From positions 2,475-22,415 of the forward strand of contig DMTU01000161.1 of NCBI GenBank assembly GCA_003476595.1: 19,941 bases of DNA, written 5' to 3'. Made by a program: the position numbers and the translations under genes. This DNA is from Acidimicrobiaceae bacterium (GTDB lineage: Bacteria; Actinomycetota; Acidimicrobiia; Acidimicrobiales; Salinilacustritrichaceae). Below, piece after piece: positions 1 to 6,331 of the stretch (position 1 is its first letter; every line of letters begins with the position of its first letter). The notes beneath the pieces were generated by a model. The model saw nothing but the letters and a program-made list of their open reading frames with translations. It ran no database searches and was not told where the DNA came from.

Positions 1-603
1 GAGGCCGTGCTCGTGGCCATGCTCGGCCCCGCCGCTGGTCGCCACCTCCACGCCCTGGCCCGCAACGTCGATCCCCGCTCGGTCACGCCGGGCAAGCGTC
101 GCAGCTCGATCGGCGCCCAGCGGGCCCTCTCTCTGGCCGGCGGCCGTCGCCAGCGGTCACGTGCCGAGCTCGATGCTGCGCTCCTCGCGCTGGTCGAGCG
201 GGTCACCGAACGGCTCCGCAGCGGCCGCCGGGTCGGCCGGACCGTGACGCTGCGCCTGCGCCACGCCGACCTCAGCCGGGAGACCCGGTCCCGCACCCTG
301 CCGGCCGCCACCGATCGCACCGACCTCGTGCTCGCCGCCGCCCGGGACCTGCTCGACGCCCGCTGGCCGCACCTGCGCGAGGCCGGCTGCTCCCTCATCG
401 GCGTCACCGTGTCCGATCTCGCCCCCGCCGACGCCGTGCAGCTGACCCTCGACCTCGACGGCCACGACCGCCGCACCCTCGACCACACGCTGGACGCGGT
501 GCGGGACCGCTTCGGCGGCGCCGCCGTCACCCGGGCGTCGCTCCTCGGCCAGGGCCGGGGCGCCCAGGTCCCGATCCTCCCGGATCCCGTCCCCGACCCC
601 TGA
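1..603 (+). CDS. dinB: DNA polymerase IV (DinB, Y-family), 3' part only
   Basis: The open frame runs in from the left edge with no start, so only the C-terminal ~200 residues are present. They match the thumb end and little-finger domain of actinobacterial DinB: the segment GRHLHALARNVDPRSV, then a basic RRSSIGAQ stretch where the little finger begins, then the conserved GRRVGRTVTLRLR strand. Near the C-terminus QLTLDL (439-456) looks like a beta-clamp binding motif, which recruits the polymerase to stalled forks for error-prone translesion synthesis. The catalytic palm, with its acidic residues, lies outside the window. The stop at 601-603 is followed 7 nt later by a long palindrome (611-658) that could end transcription. 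The family call is confident; the choice of DinB over another Y-family paralogue rests on the clamp motif and little-finger sequence. Confidence 0.88.
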   Translation, partial: EAVLVAMLGPAAGRHLHALARNVDPRSVTPGKRRSSIGAQRALSLAGGRRQRSRAELDAALLALVERVTERLRSGRRVGRTVTLRLRHADLSRETRSRTLPAATDRTDLVLAAARDLLDARWPHLREAGCSLIGVTVSDLAPADAVQLTLDLDGHDRRTLDHTLDAVRDRFGGAAVTRASLLGQGRGAQVPILPDPVPDP

Positions 604-610
604 TCTGCCC

Positions 611-658
611 GACGTGTGGACCGATCGTGGCCATCTGGGCGTGAGCGGTCCACACGTC
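611..658. repeat. 48-bp palindrome, copy 1, upstream of DUF559 gene
   Basis: GACGTGTGGACCG (611-623) and its exact reverse complement CGGTCCACACGTC (646-658) flank a 22-nt loop. It lies between the dinB stop and the start of the DUF559 gene. A second element of identical length and ends sits at the other end of that gene. No T tract follows, so it is not a canonical intrinsic terminator, though a terminator role is possible. Confidence 0.8.
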
Positions 659-704
659 CCGGTCTCGTCGTTCTTGTCGGTGGCCCTCGCCAGCATCACG
701 GGGC

Positions 705-1625
705 ATGGACCGATCGCCCGACGCCCGCCTCGCCACCATCGCCCGTCGGCAGTCCGGCGCGTTCAATCGGGAGCAGGCGACCACGTCGTCGGTGACCCCG
801 AAGATGCTGCGCTCCCGAGTCCGGTCGGGGGTGGTCGAGCAGCTCGATGACGACGTGTGGGCCTTCACCAGCGCTCCCGCCACCTGGCTGCGAGCGTGCT
901 GGGCGGCGACGCTGATCCACCCTCGAGCGGCACTGTCCCACGAGACGGCAGCGGCCCAGTGCGATCTGGACGTGGACCGGATGCGTCCGCTGCAGGTCAC
1001 CGTTCCACTCGACGCTGACCACCGCAGCCGCTCCGTGCAGGTGCACCGGTCCCGACACCACCGCTACGCCACGCACGACGGGCTCCGGATCACCCGCTTC
1101 GAGCAGGTCCTCGTTCAGCTCGCCGCCACCCGACCGGATCTCGTGCGAGCCGCCCTGCACGCCGGGGTCAACCAGGATCCCAGGCGCCTCGACCGGGTGC
1201 TCCGTCACGTGGATCGGCTGTCGACCTCCCGGCTGCCTGGGCTGCGCGGATTGCTCGAGCTCGCGGTCGACCTCGAGGGGGAGCCGCCGACGCAGAGCGA
1301 GCTGGAGCGACGCCTCTTCGATGTTCTCGGTGACGTCCCGGGCATGCCGTCGGTGCAGCGGCAGGCGCCAGCGCCCTGGTCGCCGGGATCGGGGTCGATG
1401 GTCGACGCCCTCGTTTCGGACTGGAAGCTGATCCTGGAGGCCGACGGCCGTCGCTATCACCAGCGCGTCGCCGACTTCGAGAAGGACCGCTGGCGCGACG
1501 CGGAGGCAGCCATCCATGGGCTCCACGTCATGCGGTTCACCTACCTGCGCATCCGCGACGATCGGCCGGGCATCGTCGACCAGCTCGTCCGGTACGGGCG
1601 CCGGTTCGACCGCCGTGCCGCCTGA
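705..1625 (+). CDS. AbiEi-type winged-helix plus DUF559 (Vsr-like endonuclease fold) protein
   Basis: 306 residues with the two-part architecture common in actinobacteria. Residues ~5-58 resemble the AbiEi antitoxin N-terminal winged helix (an 'ATIARRQSGAFNREQA' opening and a '..VWAFTS' wing end). Residues ~195-300 resemble DUF559, a PD-(D/E)xK-fold relative of Vsr endonuclease: the lead-in SELERRLFDVL, then D234, E245 and D247-G248 in the LILEADGRRYH strand, then KDRWRDA and the terminal strand HVMRFTYLRI. The middle ~130 residues are family-typical but have no assigned fold that I recognise. ATG 705 is used; no strong Shine-Dalgarno is visible. There is no AbiEii-type nucleotidyltransferase partner next to it, so this is an orphan gene and its role (antitoxin, regulator or nuclease) is unknown. 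It is bracketed by matching 48-bp palindromes at 611-658 and 1624-1671, and the second overlaps its stop codon. Confidence 0.8.
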   Translation: MDRSPDARLATIARRQSGAFNREQATTSSVTPKMLRSRVRSGVVEQLDDDVWAFTSAPATWLRACWAATLIHPRAALSHETAAAQCDLDVDRMRPLQVTVPLDADHRSRSVQVHRSRHHRYATHDGLRITRFEQVLVQLAATRPDLVRAALHAGVNQDPRRLDRVLRHVDRLSTSRLPGLRGLLELAVDLEGEPPTQSELERRLFDVLGDVPGMPSVQRQAPAPWSPGSGSMVDALVSDWKLILEADGRRYHQRVADFEKDRWRDAEAAIHGLHVMRFTYLRIRDDRPGIVDQLVRYGRRFDRRAA

Positions 1626-1671
1626 CGTGTGGAGAGCAAGTCGCCTCGAGGGCCTGATCCGTCCACACGTC
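1624..1671. repeat. 48-bp palindrome, copy 2, overlapping DUF559 gene stop
   Basis: GACGTGTGGA (1624-1633) pairs with TCCACACGTC (1662-1671) across a 28-nt loop. Total length (48 bp) and outer ends equal those of the copy at 611-658. The first two bases of the element are the last two bases of the TGA stop of the DUF559 gene. The right arm extends inward as GATCCG, shared with the half copy at 1717-1732. Confidence 0.78.
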
Positions 1672-1716
1672 GGCCGGACGATGGGTTCCGTGGGCGTCAG
1701 GTGCCCCACGGGGTTC

Positions 1717-1732
1717 GATCCGTCCACACGTC
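1717..1732. repeat. Half copy of the palindrome arm
   Basis: GATCCGTCCACACGTC is identical over 16 bases to the right arm of the palindrome at 1624-1671, and its reverse complement matches the left arm at 611 with one mismatch. No matching left arm is seen within 48 bp, so this is a solo arm or a decayed copy. It ends 24 bp before the start chosen for the downstream dehydrogenase gene. Confidence 0.7.
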
Positions 1733-1755
1733 ACTGACCCGCGAGGATGGGTGAC

Positions 1756-2670
1756 ATGGCAACCGACGCTGCCCGCATCCTCGTCGTGCCCGGCCGCCCG
1801 TGGCTGGCCGACGCCGTCCGTGCCGGAGGGGCCGAGCCGGTCACCGAGGGGCGCGCCGATGCGGTGGTGTGGACCGATCCCAAGGATGCCGCCGGCCTGC
1901 GCCGGCTGCTGGACGACCAGCCCACCATCGACTGGGTGCAGCTGCCGTGGGCGGGCATCGAGCCCTTCGTGGACGTGCTCGACCACGACCGGCGCTGGAC
2001 CTGCGGCAAGGGCGTCTACGCCGACCCCGTCGCCGAGCAAGCGCTCATGCTCGCCCTCGCCGGCCTCCGGGGCATGGGCACCTACGCCCGGGCCACGACC
2101 TGGGAGGGTCCGATCGGTCGCAACCTGCTCGGTGCCCGCGTGGTGATCGTCGGCGGCGGTGGGATCAGCGAGTCGCTGGTGCGCCTGCTCGAGCCGTTCC
2201 GCTGCGAGATCGTGGTCGTGCGTCGCACCGAGCAGCCCTTCCCGGGCGCGACCCGCACCGTCACGCAGCAGCACCTCGATGACGAGCTCCCCGATGCCGA
2301 CCTGGTCGTGCTCGCCGTCGCCCTCACCCCGGAGACCGAGGGCCTCCTCGATGCTCGACGCCTCCGGTTGCTGCCGTCCCACGCCTGGCTCGTGAACGTG
2401 GCCCGCGGCCGCCACATCGTCACCGACGACCTCGTCGAGGTCCTGGCCGAGGGCGCCATCGGCGGGGCCGGGCTCGACGTCGTCGACCCCGAGCCGCTGC
2501 CCGACGGCCACCCGCTCTGGACGCTGCCCAACTGCTTCATCACCCCACACGTGGGGAACACGCCGGAGATGGCCGTGCCGCTGCTGTCGGCGCGGGTGCG
2601 GGAGAACGTGCGGCGCTACCTGGCGGGGGAGGAGCTCCTCGGCCCCGTCGACGTCGACGCCGGCTACTGA
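1756..2670 (+). CDS. D-isomer-specific 2-hydroxyacid dehydrogenase family protein
   Basis: 304 residues. NAD(P)-dependent oxidoreductase of the D-2-hydroxyacid dehydrogenase family, which interconverts 2-keto and D-2-hydroxy acids in the cytoplasm. The Rossmann nucleotide site reads IVGGGGISES (131-140), with Ser in place of the last Gly of GxGxxG. The catalytic triad is visible as R217 (NVARGRH), E246 (DVVDPEPLP) and H265 (ITPHVGNTP). The N-terminal substrate half is short compared with SerA, and no ACT domain follows, so it is not a classical phosphoglycerate dehydrogenase. ATG 1756 is preferred over in-frame ATG 1747 because GAGG at 1742-1745 then lies about 10 nt upstream; the earlier start would leave no space for it. 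The substrate cannot be read from the sequence. It converges with the next gene, with 4 nt between stops. Confidence 0.9.
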   Translation: MATDAARILVVPGRPWLADAVRAGGAEPVTEGRADAVVWTDPKDAAGLRRLLDDQPTIDWVQLPWAGIEPFVDVLDHDRRWTCGKGVYADPVAEQALMLALAGLRGMGTYARATTWEGPIGRNLLGARVVIVGGGGISESLVRLLEPFRCEIVVVRRTEQPFPGATRTVTQQHLDDELPDADLVVLAVALTPETEGLLDARRLRLLPSHAWLVNVARGRHIVTDDLVEVLAEGAIGGAGLDVVDPEPLPDGHPLWTLPNCFITPHVGNTPEMAVPLLSARVRENVRRYLAGEELLGPVDVDAGY

Positions 2671-2674
2671 CCGG

Positions 2675-3025
2675 CTACTGGGACCGGTCCTGGCCCGGGG
2701 AGAACAGGTGGGTCAGGCGCTGGAAGGGCTCCTGCATGGCCCGCAGCTGCTCGGCGGTTGAGGCCAGGCGATCGACCGTGGTCTCGATGTCCTGGAGCTG
2801 GACGAGCATGGCCTCGACCTGGACCCGCTGGGCCTCGAGCTGGCGGCGGATGGCACTGAGCTGGTCGCCCGACGGGGAGAAGGTGTCGACCAGGTCGCGC
2901 ATGAGCTTCATCTGCTCGCTCGGCATCACCCGCCCGAGCTGCTGCTGGAGCGAGGAGAGCTGGTCCCCGGACAGGCCGAGGCGGCCGAGCACCTGGGCGA
3001 GCGGGTTCGAGGCGTCGTCAGCCAT
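2675..3025 (-). CDS. Conserved hypothetical coiled-coil protein
   Basis: 116 residues starting MADDASNP at ATG 3025. The open frame extends further upstream, but that part runs antisense to the VOC gene and has the composition of a shadow, so I reject it. The protein is mostly helical and rich in Gln, Leu and Arg, with a likely coiled coil from ~50 to 100 (heptad-like SAIRRQLEAQRVQVEAMLVQLQDIETTVDRL). It has no Cys, signal peptide or membrane segment. It superficially recalls small granule-associated or scaffold proteins, but I do not recognise a family. It is divergent from the VOC gene with only 30 bp between starts, so the promoters must overlap. Confidence 0.7.
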   Translation of the reverse strand: MADDASNPLAQVLGRLGLSGDQLSSLQQQLGRVMPSEQMKLMRDLVDTFSPSGDQLSAIRRQLEAQRVQVEAMLVQLQDIETTVDRLASTAEQLRAMQEPFQRLTHLFSPGQDRSQ

Positions 3026-3055
3026 GGATCGACCGTACCGTGGCACGATGTCGCC

Positions 3056-3427
3056 GTGCCCGTGATCGGCTTCGACCACCTCGTGCTCAACGTCGCCGAC
3101 GTCCGGCGCTCCCTCGACTTCTACGTCGGCACCCTCGGGCTGACCCCCGAGCGCGTGGAGGAGTGGGAGGCGGGCGAGGTCTTCTTCCCCAGCGTGCGGG
3201 TCGATGCCACGACGGTCATCGACATCATGCAGCTCGAGCGGTCCGGGCAGAACATGGACCACCTCTGCCTGGTCGTCGACGACGACGTCGACGAGCTGGC
3301 GGCACGCGGCGACCTGGTCATCGAAGACGGACCCGGGGAGCGCTGGGGAGCCCAGGGCACCGCCCGCTCGATCTACCTGCGGGACCCCGACGGGAACCTC
3401 GTCGAGCTCCGTCGCTACCCGCGCTGA
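3056..3427 (+). CDS. VOC family protein (glyoxalase/bleomycin-resistance fold)
   Basis: 123 residues with the paired beta-alpha-beta-beta-beta modules of the vicinal oxygen chelate superfamily. Module 1 begins IGFDHLVLNVADVRRSLDFY and module 2 begins NMDHLCLVVD; the last strand is IYLRDPDGNLVELRRY. Metal ligands can be read as H8, H69 and E118, the usual two-His/one-Glu arrangement, so a metal-dependent lyase, isomerase or dioxygenase-type activity is possible. The substrate is not predictable. GTG 3056 is used, since the N-terminus then starts directly at the first strand. It is followed 23 bp later by the tRNA-Val gene. Confidence 0.88.
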   Translation: MPVIGFDHLVLNVADVRRSLDFYVGTLGLTPERVEEWEAGEVFFPSVRVDATTVIDIMQLERSGQNMDHLCLVVDDDVDELAARGDLVIEDGPGERWGAQGTARSIYLRDPDGNLVELRRYPR

Positions 3428-3450
3428 GTGCTACAGTCTCCCGCTCCTAC

Positions 3451-3524
3451 GGGCGTATAGCTCAGCTGGCTAGAGCGCACGCTTCACACGCGTGAGGTCA
3501 CAGGTTCAAGTCCTGTTACGCCCA
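3451..3524 (+). tRNA. tRNA-Val (anticodon CAC)
   Basis: A full cloverleaf can be folded. The acceptor stem is GGGCGTA (3451-3457) with TACGCCC (3517-3523) and discriminator A3524. The D arm is GCTC/GAGC. The anticodon stem CACGC/GCGTG closes the 7-nt loop TTCACAC with anticodon CAC, which reads GUG (valine). The T arm ACAGG-TTCAAGT-CCTGT is complete. CCA is not encoded. The T-loop and 3' acceptor strand form the attachment site of the element that begins here; the gene remains intact because the element restores its 3' end. Confidence 0.95.
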
Positions 3525-3525
3525 C
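3504..3525. repeat. attL: 22-bp att repeat at tRNA 3' end
   Basis: The repeat starts GTTCAAGTCCTG and ends TTACGCCCAC. It covers part of the T stem, the T loop and the 3' acceptor strand of tRNA-Val plus one base beyond. It is identical to positions 10818-10839. Flanking bases differ on both sides (G3503 versus A10817; T3526 versus G10840), which fixes the repeat length at 22. Confidence 0.9.
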
Positions 3526-3574
3526 TCCTGTTTGCCCAGGTCACAGGCTTGCCGGGCCCCGAAATGGGGCCGGT

Positions 3575-3596
3575 TGGTCACGAAATGGTCACGAAC
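3575..3596 (+). repeat. Sub-terminal tandem 11-bp repeat, left end
   Basis: Two direct copies of TGGTCACGAAN lie back to back, 49 bp inside the left att repeat. The same 22-bp array occurs at 10680-10701 with one mismatch and the same orientation. This position and pattern fit arm-type binding sites for the tyrosine recombinase. Confidence 0.75.
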
Positions 3597-3660
3597 GGAT
3601 CAGCACCGGCCGGCATCCGAGGGCCCGAACGAGCACGATCCGGCACCGACGGGGCGGGGT

Positions 3661-4086
3661 TCAACGCCCGCCGTCGGGCTCGCTGACGTGCAGGCTGATG
3701 CCGAGGTCGGCGGCGATCTCGGTCAGCCGCTTCCCTACGTTGCGTGCGGTTCCGAACCAGAGCCGGCGGCCGTGGACGAGGCCGGCGGCGAGCGTTTCTC
3801 CGACCAGCAGCCCGGGTGAGCCGTAGGCGGCGCCGATCGCTACGGCCTCGTCGAGCAGCGGTCGTGGATCGAGCACCTGGAGCACCTCGGGATGCGGCCG
3901 CCGGATGGCCTGCTGGTCGGCGTCGCTCAACAGCTGCGACAGCTGGCCGGTGCCAGGGGAGTGGATCCGCTGGAGCAGCCGGTAGTGGCGGTAGGCGGGG
4001 AGCGCCAGGGTCTCGTCGAGATCCAGTTCCGGTGGCGGCGCGCCGACGAGAACGCGCACCGCCAGGTACTCATCGATCACCAGCAA
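3661..4086 (-). CDS. Conserved hypothetical protein, possibly PIN-like toxin
   Basis: 141 residues from TTG 4086; GTG 4080 is an alternative, and an in-frame TGA at 4090-4092 limits extension. It opens with a hydrophobic strand ending in acidic residues (LVIDEYLAVRVL), as PIN-domain ribonucleases do. Near the C-terminus, GETLAAGLVHGRRLWFGTARNVG resembles the 'DALxxALA..xxxLxTxDxxL' end of PIN proteins, but with Glu and Asn in place of the usual Asp residues. A central segment HPEVLQVLDPRPLLDEA looks family-specific. Function is not established; a degenerate PIN or other toxin fold is my inference from shape and context. It is the last gene of a three-gene run: integrase, 83-aa gene, then this gene 25 nt downstream. 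Confidence 0.6.
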   Translation of the reverse strand: MLVIDEYLAVRVLVGAPPPELDLDETLALPAYRHYRLLQRIHSPGTGQLSQLLSDADQQAIRRPHPEVLQVLDPRPLLDEAVAIGAAYGSPGLLVGETLAAGLVHGRRLWFGTARNVGKRLTEIAADLGISLHVSEPDGGR

Positions 4087-4111
4087 CGTTCAGCGGCTCC
4101 GCCGAGCGCTC

Positions 4112-4363
4112 TCAAGCTTCGTCGTCGGTGTCGTGACCACCGAGGACCGGGTCCGCTTCGAGATCGGCGTCCAGCGCGGCCTGGAAGTCGTCCATGAGGT
4201 CGCCGGTCGTGAGACGAAGCAGGATCTCGCGGCCTTCCGGGGAGATGTGCGGATCGCCGGCGCGCCGACGGCGTCGACGCTCCTCGAGCAGATCCTCACC
4301 AGTGGTCACGCGATCCATTGTGCCTCCGAGCGGCGAGGCTCCGACAGGGGGACGATCGGTCAT
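4112..4363 (-). CDS. Small charged protein, candidate antitoxin of the 3661-4086 gene
   Basis: 83 residues. The ATG at 4363 overlaps the integrase TGA as ATGA (4360-4363), which supports this start and implies translational coupling. The N-terminal half has an Arg-rich helix (EDLLEERRRRRRAGD) that could bind DNA or RNA; the C-terminal half is strongly acidic (DDFQAALDADLEADP). A basic DNA-binding half followed by an acidic toxin-wrapping tail is the usual build of type II antitoxins. An alternative is a recombination directionality factor, given its coupling to the integrase, although it has no clear winged helix. I recognise no family. It is followed by the 141-aa gene with a 25-nt gap. Confidence 0.6.
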   Translation of the reverse strand: MTDRPPVGASPLGGTMDRVTTGEDLLEERRRRRRAGDPHISPEGREILLRLTTGDLMDDFQAALDADLEADPVLGGHDTDDEA

Positions 4364-5490
4364 CCGTCGGAGCCGTCGAGCAGGCGTGCGTAGCGGGTTG
4401 CCGCCTCGGCCTGCGCTCCGGGCAGCACCTTCTGGTAGCGGGCCAGCGTGAAGGCGACCGTGGAGTGACCGAGGCGCTCCTGGACGACACGAGCTTGCTC
4501 CCCGGAGGCGAGCATGATCGACGCAGCCGTGTGGCGCAGGTCGTGGAGCCGAAGCATCGGGACCCCGGCCCGTTCCACCCGTACCTTGAACCGCGCCGAC
4601 ACTCGCTTGGGATGGTGCGGAGAACCGTCGGGCTTCGCGAAGACGAGGCCGAGCGCGTCGGGGTCATAGGACTCTCCGAGCGCCAGCTTGTGCTCGGCTT
4701 GCTGGACTCGGTGGCGGCGCAGGGAGTCGATCGTGGCTGGGGCGAGATCGACGACACGCCGGGAGCGGTCCGACTTCACCGGAAGCATCGTCGGGACGGC
4801 ACCCACCATCGTGTACTGCTGGGCGATCGAGATCCGCCCCGCGTCGAGGTCGACGTCGGACCAGCGCACGCCGAGCGCCTCACCCCGCCGGCATCCGGTC
4901 GCCAGGTAGAAGCGCCACAGCAGTGCGTCCGGGTCCTCGGCGACCGATGAGAGGAACCGGCGCGCCTGCTCCGGGGTCCACACCTTCGTTTCCGGTGCCT
5001 GGCTCGCCTTCTCCGACGGCGGGTCGGCGTTGAGGGCGACGTTCGTTCGCACGAGCCCCTTGCGGGCAGCGTCCTTGAGCGCTTTGCCGAGGACCGAGGC
5101 CAGGAAGCGGACGCTGCGTCGAGACAGGCCGCCTTCCTTCCCGTCCCGGCGCCCGGCAGTGAGGAGGCCGGCGTAGAGCTCGTCGAGCTGGCGCGCCGTC
5201 AGCAGATCCAGGCGGGTGCGGGCGATCGTGGGCCACTGCCTGGGATCAGGCGCGTCGCCGAGCTTCTGGGCCAGTAGGTGGTTGGTCACGACCCGCCGAT
5301 ACGCGATGACGGTCGTCGCCGGTGGCAGCGTGTCGGAGCGCCACCGCTGCCGCCCGCTCCCATCGCAGTCGTTCCGTAGAGCCGCCATGCCCCCGGCTGC
5401 GCCAGTTCGCCGCAGCCGGTCTTGCGAATCCGTCAGATAGGCCCGCTGACGCCCGCGTCGCCACATGAGCTGTTGACTTCGGCTCGGCAC
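4360..5490 (-). CDS. Tyrosine recombinase (phage-type integrase)
   Basis: 376 residues from GTG 5490; in-frame ATGs at 5466 and 5388 are possible later starts. The catalytic domain is complete: R201 (TGCRRGE), K239 (VKSDRSRR), H316 and R319 (LHDLRHT), H342 (LGHS) and nucleophile Y352 (ARYQKV). The core-binding SAM-like domain covers ~55-150 (starting PPATTVIAYRRVVTNHL). The first ~55 residues show neither the AP2-like arm-binding domain nor the usual run into the core-binding domain, so the N-terminus may be truncated or out of frame. It catalyses integration at the tRNA-Val 3' end; the matching att repeats are at 3504 and 10818. Its stop overlaps the start of the 83-aa gene by 4 nt. Confidence 0.9.
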   Translation of the reverse strand: MPSRSQQLMWRRGRQRAYLTDSQDRLRRTGAAGGMAALRNDCDGSGRQRWRSDTLPPATTVIAYRRVVTNHLLAQKLGDAPDPRQWPTIARTRLDLLTARQLDELYAGLLTAGRRDGKEGGLSRRSVRFLASVLGKALKDAARKGLVRTNVALNADPPSEKASQAPETKVWTPEQARRFLSSVAEDPDALLWRFYLATGCRRGEALGVRWSDVDLDAGRISIAQQYTMVGAVPTMLPVKSDRSRRVVDLAPATIDSLRRHRVQQAEHKLALGESYDPDALGLVFAKPDGSPHHPKRVSARFKVRVERAGVPMLRLHDLRHTAASIMLASGEQARVVQERLGHSTVAFTLARYQKVLPGAQAEAATRYARLLDGSDG

Positions 5491-5540
5491 AGGACCCGGT
5501 TGCAGATGCGATCAACCATTACGGCTGGGTCGCCCTGAGG

Positions 5541-5765
5541 TCAGCGCAAGTCCGGGTCGGAATCGGCTTCCTCGGGCTGGGTCGTCTCGATGCGGTCGGC
5601 CGCCCGCGCGCTACTCCGACGGGCAGCCAGGTCAGACGCGATGAACAGCGCGAAGACGGCAAGCCCGCCCAGCACACCGACGGTCCTGTCATCGACGCGC
5701 ACCGCGAGGCCAATCGCCAGCAGGGCTCCTGCCCCTGGGCCGGTCCAAGCCGGCCAGTCCCACAT
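5541..5765 (-). CDS. Small two-helix membrane protein, hypothetical
   Basis: 74 residues starting MWDWPAWTGP at ATG 5765. An AGAGG Shine-Dalgarno sits 6 nt upstream of that ATG. The frame is open further upstream, but that part has no ribosome site and a shadow-like composition. Two hydrophobic segments are visible, ~12-22 (GALLAIGLAV) and ~31-45 (VLGGLAVFALFIASD), separated by a short charged turn, followed by an Arg-rich stretch and an acidic, hydrophilic tail (ETTQPEEADSDPD). The positively charged residues after the second helix suggest a cytoplasmic C-terminus. Function unknown. It lies 50 nt upstream of the integrase in the same direction and may share its transcript. Confidence 0.6.
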   Translation of the reverse strand: MWDWPAWTGPGAGALLAIGLAVRVDDRTVGVLGGLAVFALFIASDLAARRSSARAADRIETTQPEEADSDPDLR

Positions 5766-5985
5766 TCGGCCCTCTTCGTCCTCTCTGCGGAGCCACACAT
5801 CCGCCAGTATCGCACCTTCGATTGGCGACCTATGTGGCTGATTGTGTAGCGGCCAAGTCGTGCCGGTTCTCCATAGCGCAAGAGGTGGTCCTCGACGCCA
5901 GCTACTCGGATGGTCGGGCGGAGCAATCCGGGACGGTATGGGGGAACCTCGGCCGAGCGCGACACTCCGGCACCTCGGCGGCATG

Positions 5986-6003
5986 CCTCATGCCGGCATG
6001 AGG
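5986..6003. promoter_or_regulatory. 18-bp perfect palindrome upstream of orphan gene pair
   Basis: CCTCATGCCGGCATGAGG is a perfect 18-bp palindrome with no spacer, 13 bp before the ATG at 6017. A continuous palindrome of this size is a plausible operator for a dimeric repressor. With no central loop it is a poor terminator hairpin. Confidence 0.5.
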
Positions 6004-6016
6004 GTCCAAATCAGGG

Positions 6017-6286
6017 ATGATGTGTCAGGCAGAGGCGACCTATTTTAATGATGTCCTCTACATGCACGGATATGGATCGAGTTGGCCATACGGCTACCTT
6101 ACAGTTCGCTTTGAGGCGTACAGGAGCGGCGACAACTATCCGTTCTGGGCCGATCAATACGAGTATCTGGACACGTCGTTCAACAAGCATCAGCAGCTTT
6201 GGTGTTCAGGCCCGCCGTTCATCTTTCGTGTCCAGTGCTGGGGTCCGTACAGTACCTACGATTCTGACAGCGATCTCGCTTGGTAG
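6017..6286 (+). CDS. Orphan protein rich in Tyr/Trp, possibly fragment of a secreted protein
   Basis: 89 residues from ATG 6017 (or ATG 6020); an in-frame TGA at 5999-6001 excludes a longer start. The protein is unusually rich in aromatic residues (many Tyr, Trp and Phe) and has three Cys residues, with no signal peptide or membrane helix. The composition (alternating GYLTVRFEAYRS, CSGPPFIFRVQCWGPY) suggests a small beta-rich, perhaps extracellular, domain. The missing signal peptide could mean that the true N-terminus was lost. Base composition is clearly less GC-rich than neighbouring genes, with third positions often A or T, which points to acquisition from another source. The ribosome site is weak (AGGG abuts the ATG). 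I recognise no family. Confidence 0.5.
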   Translation: MMCQAEATYFNDVLYMHGYGSSWPYGYLTVRFEAYRSGDNYPFWADQYEYLDTSFNKHQQLWCSGPPFIFRVQCWGPYSTYDSDSDLAW

Positions 6287-6331
6287 GGTTCGTGACAAGG
6301 TCACGGTGTTCGCGATCAGTGAGGAGAATTC

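Noticed and set aside
852..860. GACGTGTGG inside the DUF559 gene, same as the palindrome arm
   Set aside because: Only nine bases match, with no partner arm; it encodes the DVW of a conserved winged-helix segment and is probably coincidence.
3026..3262. N-terminal extension of the coiled-coil protein on the minus strand
   Set aside because: It overlaps the VOC gene antisense and its composition is shadow-like; MADDASNP at 3025 is a natural start.
5842..6048. Plus-strand frame that might be the missing N-terminus of the 6017 gene
   Set aside because: It lies in a different frame and encodes no signal peptide or related composition.
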